From the NCBI GenBank assembly GCA_009781575.1, contig WQXW01000044.1, positions 1-9,448 on the forward strand: a stretch of 9,448 bases of DNA. The letters run 5' to 3'. The DNA is from Solirubrobacterales bacterium (GTDB lineage Bacteria; Actinomycetota; Thermoleophilia; Solirubrobacterales; Solirubrobacteraceae). Below the pieces are notes generated by a model. The model was not told where the DNA came from. It saw only the letters and a program-made list of their open reading frames with translations, and did not search any database. The first letter of the stretch is position 1. Each line of letters begins with the position of its first letter. Made by a program: the position numbers and the translations under genes. This document shows, in pieces, positions 5,210 to 9,448 of the stretch.

Positions 5210-5878
5210 CTACTCGCGGTGGGCGCGCACGAGGTATCCGCTGTGGCCCGGGCTGTCGATCGTGGCCCGCTCAAACCCGCTGGCGCGGAGCATCAGCTCG
5301 AGCTCGGGGCGCTCGTAGTTGAAGATCGGACAGTTGCCCAGCCATTCGTAGCGGAGCTTGCGGATCGGGCCCTTGAGCAGCGACCAGCGCGGGAATGAGG
5401 CGACCATGCAGCCGCCGGGGGCGCACAGCTCGAACATCCTGCCGGTGAAGCGCTCCGGTTGGGGCAGGTAGTCGAACAGCCCCAGCGCGAGGATCACATC
5501 GAAGGAGCCTTCGATCGGGGCGGTCAGGAAGTCGTCCAGCATCAGGGTCGTGTCGCGGCCGGCGAACCGCCCCAGCCGCGCCCGCGCCAGCTCGATCATG
5601 GGTTGCGAGAAGTCGATCCCCACATACCGCGCGGCCCCGGCGTCGAGCACGAACTCGCCGATCCGCCCGGAGCCGCAGCCGACGTCCAGCACGCTCGGCG
5701 CGCCGTGGGCGCGCACCGTGTCGACCGCCAGGCGGCGGCGTCGGAACAGCCCGGGACGCAGCAGCCGCACCAGCGGGCGCTCGTCCTCGTAGAGGTCGTC
5801 GAATGCCTGGGCCTTGTCGCGAAAGCGTTCACGAACGCGCTGCGGCGCGGCCGTCGAGTCGCGCATGGGCCTCACCAT
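5210..5878 (-). CDS. Class I SAM-dependent methyltransferase
   Basis: The product is 222 residues with a Rossmann-type methyltransferase fold. Residues 63-71 (VLDVGCGSG) form the SAM-binding motif I, and D89 in YVGIDFS is the acidic residue expected at the end of strand 2. LDDFLTAPIEGSFDVILALGLFDYLP covers motifs II and III, and GGCMVASFP follows. The substrate is not evident. Two starts are possible: ATG 5878, or ATG 5866 with GTGAGG just upstream. Either way the gene overlaps the 3' end of the deacetylase by 50 or 38 bp, so translational coupling is likely and it is probably the last gene of the minus-strand operon. The context suggests a small-molecule, glycan or lipid target, but this is weak evidence. 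No membrane segment is seen. Confidence 0.88.
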   Translation of the reverse strand: MVRPMRDSTAAPQRVRERFRDKAQAFDDLYEDERPLVRLLRPGLFRRRRLAVDTVRAHGAPSVLDVGCGSGRIGEFVLDAGAARYVGIDFSQPMIELARARLGRFAGRDTTLMLDDFLTAPIEGSFDVILALGLFDYLPQPERFTGRMFELCAPGGCMVASFPRWSLLKGPIRKLRYEWLGNCPIFNYERPELELMLRASGFERATIDSPGHSGYLVRAHRE

Positions 5879-6764
5879 ACGGAATCAGCGCAAAGTGGCG
5901 GGCGATCGCGCGCAGCACGGAGGGCGCGCGCCGGCGGGCGCCGTTGCGCTGCGCCTCGCGCAGCCGCGCGTGCGCGCGCGTGCCCACGCGCGCGCCGGGG
6001 GGCAGAGCGGCGCGCAACGGCTGGGGGTCCAGCTCGTTGGGGTGCAGGTACAGACCGGCGGGCGAGCCCGACCCGCGCAGCCCGCGCAGCAGCAGCGGGG
6101 TGGGGAGCAGCTGCCAGTACGACGCGCCGCCCACAGGCAGCCGCGCGCCGCCCACAGGCAGCCGCGCGCCGCCCACAGGCAGCCGCGCGCCGCCGACGTG
6201 CCACACTGCCACCGGGAACTCCCACAGCGTGCCTCCGTCGGGGAGCTCGAGTGGATGTGGCGCGCCGCTCGCGGGCGTGACGACCCGGCCGCGGATGCGC
6301 GGCGAGTCGTGTTGGGAGGCGTCGTAGGCGAAGCCCTCCTGCGCCAGCACGCGGTAGGCCCACACGCAGTCGCGGGTGATCGAAAAGGCGGGCGCGCGGT
6401 AACCCAGCGGCGCCCGGCCGGCCAGCTCCTCGATCGTGGCGCGCGCGGCGCGCAGATCGTGGGCGAACTCCTGGGGGGTCTGCGCGTGGACCGGCAGGTG
6501 CGCGTCACCGTGGCAGCCGATCTCGTGCCCCCGCGCCACGATCGGCTCCAGCAGGTGCGGATGCGCGCGCGCCGTGATCCCGAGCACGAAGAAGGTGGCG
6601 CGCGCGCCCAGCTCGTCGAACAGCGCCAGCAGCGCGTGGGTCTGTCGCTCGAGCGCGGGACCGGCCTGGAGCCAGTTGCCCGCGCCCACGCGCCGGCGCA
6701 CCAGCTGATGCCAATCCTCGAAGTCGACGCTCAGCAGCAGCGTGGGGCGGGAGGGGTCGGTCAC
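5829..6764 (-). CDS. Polysaccharide deacetylase (NodB-like, DUF3473-type)
   Basis: The product is 311 residues with a GTG start at 6764. The gene lies 33 bp after the LLM oxidoreductase and has no strong Shine-Dalgarno. NodB-fold enzymes hydrolyse N-acetyl groups of sugars using a metal. Expected motifs are present: SVDFEDW (D14, E16, D17), GCHGDAH (H85, H89) and YRAPAFSI (R123, P125). The later segments LWEFPVAVW, SYWQLLP and LYLHPNELDP match the deacetylases that carry DUF3473 and are often linked to exopolysaccharide or exosortase loci. There is no signal peptide, as expected for that cytoplasmic-looking subgroup. Between LWEFPVAVW and SYWQLLP the chain carries GGARLPV three times (residues 191-211), encoded by a 21-bp tandem array, where one copy would be expected. 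The C-terminal about 60 residues are basic and less conserved. Confidence 0.9.
   Translation of the reverse strand: MTDPSRPTLLLSVDFEDWHQLVRRRVGAGNWLQAGPALERQTHALLALFDELGARATFFVLGITARAHPHLLEPIVARGHEIGCHGDAHLPVHAQTPQEFAHDLRAARATIEELAGRAPLGYRAPAFSITRDCVWAYRVLAQEGFAYDASQHDSPRIRGRVVTPASGAPHPLELPDGGTLWEFPVAVWHVGGARLPVGGARLPVGGARLPVGGASYWQLLPTPLLLRGLRGSGSPAGLYLHPNELDPQPLRAALPPGARVGTRAHARLREAQRNGARRRAPSVLRAIARHFALIPYGEAHARLDGRAAARS
6124..6194 (-). repeat. In-frame 21-bp minisatellite inside the deacetylase gene
   Basis: Three identical 21-bp units occupy 6124-6144, 6145-6165 and 6166-6186, and a partial fourth continues to about 6194. Each adds one GGARLPV heptapeptide. There are no differences between the three units, which suggests recent expansion. 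The length keeps the frame, so copy-number change would lengthen or shorten a loop before the SYWQLLP segment without inactivating the gene. Confidence 0.95.
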
Positions 6765-6797
6765 CGACCCAAACCGTAGGCGATCCTCACGCCCGGT

Positions 6798-7712
6798 TCA
6801 GCCGAGCGGGGGGATCACCTCGGTGGCGAGCCGCTCGAGCTGTTGCGCGTCGTCGAGGAGCGGGTTGAGCAGAATCAGCTCCGCACCCGCGTCCGCCACC
6901 GCGCGGATGCCCTCCGCGCACGCGTCGGCGGGGCCGGCCAGCACGTACTCCGACCACTCGCCCCCGCCGTAGTGGCGCGCGAGCGCGTCCTCGAGTCGCC
7001 GGCGCGCGCGTGCGGCGTCGTGGTCCACGTGCACGTACACGCGCTTGCCGATGCGGAAGGTGTCGGGCGCACGCCCGTGGGCGCTCAGCTCCTCTCGCAC
7101 CACCTCGACCTGGCCGGCAAACTGCGCGACAGTCTGCGAGCCGGCGCCCATGAACCCGTCGCCGTGGCGCGCCGCGCGGCGCATCCCCGCCGGCGCGCTG
7201 CCGCCGAACCAGATTGGCGGGTGGGGCTTCTGCACCGGCTTGGGCTCCATCGAGGCGCCCTGCAACTTCCACAGCCGCCCGTCGAAATCGATCTCGCGCT
7301 CCGCCCAGCACGCCTTCATCAGCGCCAGCGCCTCGTTGAAGCGCGCCACCGGGCGCTCCGGGTCGACCCCAAAGGCGGCAAACGGGCGCCCCCGGCCGCC
7401 GCTGGCCACACCCACCTCGACCCGGCCGTGGCTGACGCAGTCCAGCGAGCCGATCGCCTTGGCCAGGTGCAGGGGGTTGTGGAGCGGGAGCACGAACACC
7501 GCGCAACCCAGGCGCACCCGCTCGGTGCACGCCGCGGCGTAGGTCAGCGTGGACAGCGGCGCGAGCAGGCCGGCCGCGCCGATCACCTGCTCCTGCGCCC
7601 ACACGCTCTCGAACAGCCCCAGCTCCTCGACGCGGCGCAGGTGCGCGCGCAACGCGTCGCCGTCGAAGCGGCTCTCGCGCGCGTACTGGGGGATGGAGAT
7701 CGCAAATCGCAC
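6798..7712 (-). CDS. LLM-class flavin/F420-dependent oxidoreductase
   Basis: The product is 304 residues with the luciferase-like (beta/alpha)8 fold. The N-terminus (MRFAISIPQY) and SVWAQEQV are typical. So are LSTLTYAAACTERVRLGCAVFVLPLHNPLHLAKAIGSLDCVSHGR at about 53-97, the glycine-rich VGVASGG, and PHPPIWFGGSAPAGMRRAARHGDGFM in the middle. Length matches the actinobacterial F420-dependent branch (about 290-330). Whether the cofactor is FMN or F420 cannot be decided by eye, and the substrate is unknown. The GTG start at 7712 has GAGGTGA a few bases upstream (7716-7722), inside the 22-bp gap to the glycosidase, so the two are probably co-transcribed. No obvious defects. Confidence 0.92.
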   Translation of the reverse strand: MRFAISIPQYARESRFDGDALRAHLRRVEELGLFESVWAQEQVIGAAGLLAPLSTLTYAAACTERVRLGCAVFVLPLHNPLHLAKAIGSLDCVSHGRVEVGVASGGRGRPFAAFGVDPERPVARFNEALALMKACWAEREIDFDGRLWKLQGASMEPKPVQKPHPPIWFGGSAPAGMRRAARHGDGFMGAGSQTVAQFAGQVEVVREELSAHGRAPDTFRIGKRVYVHVDHDAARARRRLEDALARHYGGGEWSEYVLAGPADACAEGIRAVADAGAELILLNPLLDDAQQLERLATEVIPPLG

Positions 7713-7734
7713 GGTTCACCTCACAGTACGCTCA

Positions 7735-8916
7735 TCACCGCATCAGGCCGATCCCGTTGGCCACGCGCCGCTCGCTGCCGTCGGACGGGCGGTTGAGCAG
7801 GGTGAGGTCGGCGTGCCCCGGCAGCCGCGCGACGATCGTGGTGGAGCCGCCGTCGTCGAGATCGACCGCGTCGCGCACGCCCAGGCCCCGCATGAACACG
7901 GCCAGTTGCGGCAGGTCGAGGCCCGCGGCGCCCACCTCCCGGCCCTCGGTCACCACCAGCCACATCTCCCGACCGTTGCTGGAGAAGCCAACCGCGGTGC
8001 GCTCCGCTCCCGGCGCCACCGGCAGGCCGCCCGGCACCGCGCCGGCGCGCAGCAGCACGTACTTGCCGCCCAGCGCGAAGCGAAACGGCGACCGCGCGGG
8101 TGTGCGCTGGACGTAGCGCACCGCCACGGGGTCACCCACGCGCAGGTGAGCGAGCCTCCGGCCCCCGCCCCCGGCGCCCAGCAGCACAAACCCTCCCGTG
8201 GGAATCGGCCCCGCGCCGGCCCGATTGCCCACACGCGCGACCCGCCCGTGGCGGACGAGCACCTCGCTAACCGACGGCAGGCCGCGCACCGCCCCCGCGC
8301 GCGTATACGTGCCCCATGCCGGTGTGAAGAGACCGATCCCGTGTGGCGCCAGCATCGGCGCGTACCCCGGGTTGGCGTCGTTGAGGTCCGCCAAGGGCGC
8401 GCGCCCCGAGGGCAACTCGACCGACCCGCTCAGCGCGACGGTCGAGATCCGCCCCACACCGTCCTCGCCCACGCCCGCCACCAGCGCCCGTCCCGGCTGG
8501 GGCGCCTTCAGCAGCTGCTCCCCGGTGACCATCGGACCGACCGGCGCGCCCGTCGCGCCGATGTTGAAGAAGTCGCCGTTGACCGCCGCGAACGCCCCGG
8601 CCGACCGGGCCATCGCCGAGACGGTCGCCACGCCGGCCACCCTGCCGGCATACAACAGCCCCGGCCGCACCCCCGGGTTGGCCAGATCGACCCGCAGCAC
8701 GAGCGCCTCGAGCGGCCCCCGCGGACCGGCCTGGCGGACGCGCATCAACACGGTCCCCGGCCCGACCCGCTCGGAGGCGAGCGCCGGCCTGCCCCGAGCA
8801 CCGGCCGACGGCCTGCCCCGAGCGCCGGCCCTCGTGCCCGCGAGCACTGACGCCACGAGCACCAGGGCGGCCGCCGGTGCGAGGACCCGTGCGATCCGCG
8901 CCACTCTCACCGACAC
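7735..8916 (-). CDS. Secreted phosphodiester glycosidase (NAGPA domain) protein
   Basis: The product is 393 residues. The family is named for mammalian NAGPA, which removes GlcNAc from a phosphodiester. Bacterial members are thought to cleave phosphodiester-linked sugars in envelope or capsule polymers. Residues 1-31 look like a Sec signal: a basic start, then APAAALVLVASVLAG, with no lipobox cysteine. Characteristic motifs are AAVNGDFFN (110-118), TAVGFSSNGREMWLVVTEG, AVDLDDGGSTT (about 350-360) and the terminal NRPSDGSERRVANGIGL. The start is GTG 8916, with no Shine-Dalgarno visible. GTG codons 3 and 5 are alternatives. An eight-residue in-frame duplication (GARGRPSA, GARGRPAL) lies just after the signal. 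It is the first gene of the presumed operon and diverges from the VOC gene. Confidence 0.9.
   Translation of the reverse strand: MSVRVARIARVLAPAAALVLVASVLAGTRAGARGRPSAGARGRPALASERVGPGTVLMRVRQAGPRGPLEALVLRVDLANPGVRPGLLYAGRVAGVATVSAMARSAGAFAAVNGDFFNIGATGAPVGPMVTGEQLLKAPQPGRALVAGVGEDGVGRISTVALSGSVELPSGRAPLADLNDANPGYAPMLAPHGIGLFTPAWGTYTRAGAVRGLPSVSEVLVRHGRVARVGNRAGAGPIPTGGFVLLGAGGGGRRLAHLRVGDPVAVRYVQRTPARSPFRFALGGKYVLLRAGAVPGGLPVAPGAERTAVGFSSNGREMWLVVTEGREVGAAGLDLPQLAVFMRGLGVRDAVDLDDGGSTTIVARLPGHADLTLLNRPSDGSERRVANGIGLMR
8785..8832 (-). repeat. 24-bp tandem duplication after the glycosidase signal peptide
   Basis: Two abutting 24-bp units (8785-8808, 8809-8832) are nearly identical over their first 22 bp (one A/G difference). 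They encode GARGRPSA and GARGRPAL at residues 31-46. The position is the linker between signal peptide and folded domain, where extra length is harmless. Confidence 0.8.
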
Positions 8917-8926
8917 AGCATTGCCG

Positions 8927-8942
8927 ATCTAGACTCGCGGGT
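8927..8942. promoter_or_regulatory. Shared divergent promoter, probably leaderless
   Basis: Only 26 bp separate the GTG of the glycosidase (8916) from the ATG of the VOC gene (8943). On the plus strand TAGACT (8930-8935) fits the TANNNT -10 box and lies 7 bp before the ATG, the spacing of a leaderless mRNA. On the minus strand TAGATC (8931-8926) overlaps it, 9 bp before the GTG, but is a weaker match. The core TCTAGA is palindromic. Neither start has a Shine-Dalgarno. No -35 is recognised. The assignment is inference. Confidence 0.4.
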
Positions 8943-9296
8943 ATGTCGCTGCACCTCTTTGCCGGCCTGCGCGTGCGGGACTTCCGAGCGGCCCGACCGT
9001 GGTATGAGTGGTTGTTGGGCGAGCCGTCATTCTTCCCCCACGCGAGCGAGGCGGTGTGGACGCTCGCGGAGGACCGCTCGCTCTATGTGGTGGAGCACGG
9101 GGATGGCGCCGGCGACTCCGTGGTCACGATCTTCGTCGACGATCTCGACGCGCGGGTGGCGGCGATCGCCGCCCGCGGGCTCGAGCCCGACGAGCGCGAG
9201 ACCTACTCCAACGGCGTGCGCAAGGTGATCTACCGCGACCCCGACGGCAACGAGGTGGCGTTCGGGGGTCCGCCGCTGGGTGCTCGGCGTGGGTGA
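8943..9296 (+). CDS. VOC-superfamily (glyoxalase/bleomycin-resistance fold) protein
   Basis: The product is 117 residues, the usual size of a single VOC protein (two beta-alpha-beta-beta-beta modules). The first module reads LHLFAGLRVRDFRAARPWYEWLLG and the second TIFVDDLDARVAAIAARGL, ending YRDPDGNEVAFGG, the common VOC C-terminal signature. VOC proteins include metal-dependent isomerases, dioxygenases and drug-binding resistance proteins. No metal ligand set can be assigned by eye, so the function is open. The ATG at 8943 is chosen because the conserved first strand begins at once. There is no Shine-Dalgarno, consistent with a leaderless transcript. It diverges from the glycosidase operon, and element copy C follows 93 bp after the stop. 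Confidence 0.9.
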   Translation: MSLHLFAGLRVRDFRAARPWYEWLLGEPSFFPHASEAVWTLAEDRSLYVVEHGDGAGDSVVTIFVDDLDARVAAIAARGLEPDERETYSNGVRKVIYRDPDGNEVAFGGPPLGARRG

Positions 9297-9308
9297 GAGC
9301 GCATGACC

Positions 9309-9345
9309 AGCTCCCGCGTCTCGCCGAGCGGGTGCGTGGGGAGCT
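9309..9345 (+). terminator. Weak stem-loop after the VOC gene
   Basis: AGCTCCC (9309-9315) can pair with GGGAGCT (9339-9345) across a 23-base loop. An alternative inner pairing is CCCGC with GCGGG. It lies 12 bp after the VOC stop. There is no T-run and the long loop makes a terminator role doubtful, since the stronger hairpin of element copy C lies about 65 bp further on. Confidence 0.2.
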
Positions 9346-9389
9346 CTGGGCGGGGGCCCGATCCAGCGGTGCTGACGGTCGAGCAGCGT

Positions 9390-9448
9390 CCGTTGCGTGT
9401 TTTGTTTTGCGGATTCCTTCCGCGCGGAACGAATCCTCTTTTTGAATC
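9390..9448 (+). repeat. Dispersed 92-bp element, copy C (truncated by window edge)
   Basis: The first 59 positions of the element are present, differing from copy B at about 5 positions counted by eye. The upstream TGACGGTCG (9373-9381) is also shared with copy B at the same distance. It includes the T-rich leader, the TTCCGCGCGGAA palindrome (9418-9429), the T-tract and GAATC, and then the window ends. It is in the orientation of the VOC gene upstream. Whether the 23-bp conserved block follows cannot be seen. Confidence 0.9.
9410..9443 (+). terminator. Terminator-like hairpin of element copy C
   Basis: GGATTCCTTCC pairs with GGAACGAATCC around a GCGC loop, with one C-C mismatch. CTTTTTG follows the 3' arm. 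It is oriented to end the VOC transcript about 115-145 bp after the stop codon. The mismatch position differs from copies A and B, yet the total pairing is the same. Confidence 0.65.

Noticed and set aside
6124..6194. The 21-bp array as a CRISPR
   Set aside because: The units abut with no spacers and are in frame within a conserved enzyme, so this is a minisatellite.
5814..6779. A 321-residue plus-strand frame opposite the deacetylase
   Set aside because: It is a shadow with Gln/Arg/His-rich composition. The minus-strand frame has all NodB motifs.
7549..8850. A 433-residue plus-strand frame opposite the glycosidase
   Set aside because: It is Arg/Pro/His-rich, without domain motifs, and antisense to a well-supported gene.

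Overview
The window is very GC-rich DNA with strong third-position GC bias. That bias opens many long antisense reading frames, which I have set aside. The gene families suggest a high-GC actinobacterium. They include a MalT/LAL-type LuxR regulator, a DUF427 remnant, an LLM flavin/F420-type oxidoreductase and an actinobacterial-looking HtrA protease. My best guess is a Thermoleophilia/Solirubrobacterales-like lineage, but this is inferred from gene style alone, with no database search.

Layout. Positions 2-184 (+) hold the C-terminus of a small unrecognised protein. A GC hairpin separates it from a convergent 921-residue LAL-family regulator (274-3039, -). Positions 3040-3983 are a gene-poor stretch. 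It holds spaced TGAmCGAAT repeats, one copy (A, inverted) of a dispersed 92-bp element, a possible 51-residue ORF, a broken DUF427 gene and a heptamer tandem repeat. An HtrA/DegP-like serine protease with a PDZ domain follows (3984-5039, +), and then element copy B. Next is a compact minus-strand block, read from right to left: a secreted phosphodiester glycosidase (8916-7735), an LLM oxidoreductase (7712-6798), a polysaccharide deacetylase (6764-5829) and a class I methyltransferase (5878-5210). Gaps are 22 and 33 bp, and the last pair overlaps, so they are probably one operon. A VOC/glyoxalase-fold gene (8943-9296, +) diverges from the operon across only 26 bp. Element copy C begins at 9390 and is cut by the window edge.

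The most unusual structure is the 92-bp element. It has two complete copies and one partial copy in 9.4 kb, each 3' of a gene or gene remnant and in that gene's orientation. It is an AT-richer island with a strong terminator-like hairpin and a T-run. Beyond the hairpin is a 23-bp block that is identical in the two complete copies and that termination alone would not need. This suggests a mobile or actively spread terminator/insulator module.

Other points of note are a DUF427 pseudogene carrying both a one-base frameshift and an internal deletion; an in-frame 21-bp minisatellite inside the deacetylase; smaller in-frame tandem duplications in the LAL regulator and the glycosidase; and an HtrA-like protease with no visible export or membrane segment. 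I see no tRNA, rRNA, CRISPR array, transposase or phage gene. I cannot claim a new defence or biosynthetic system here.
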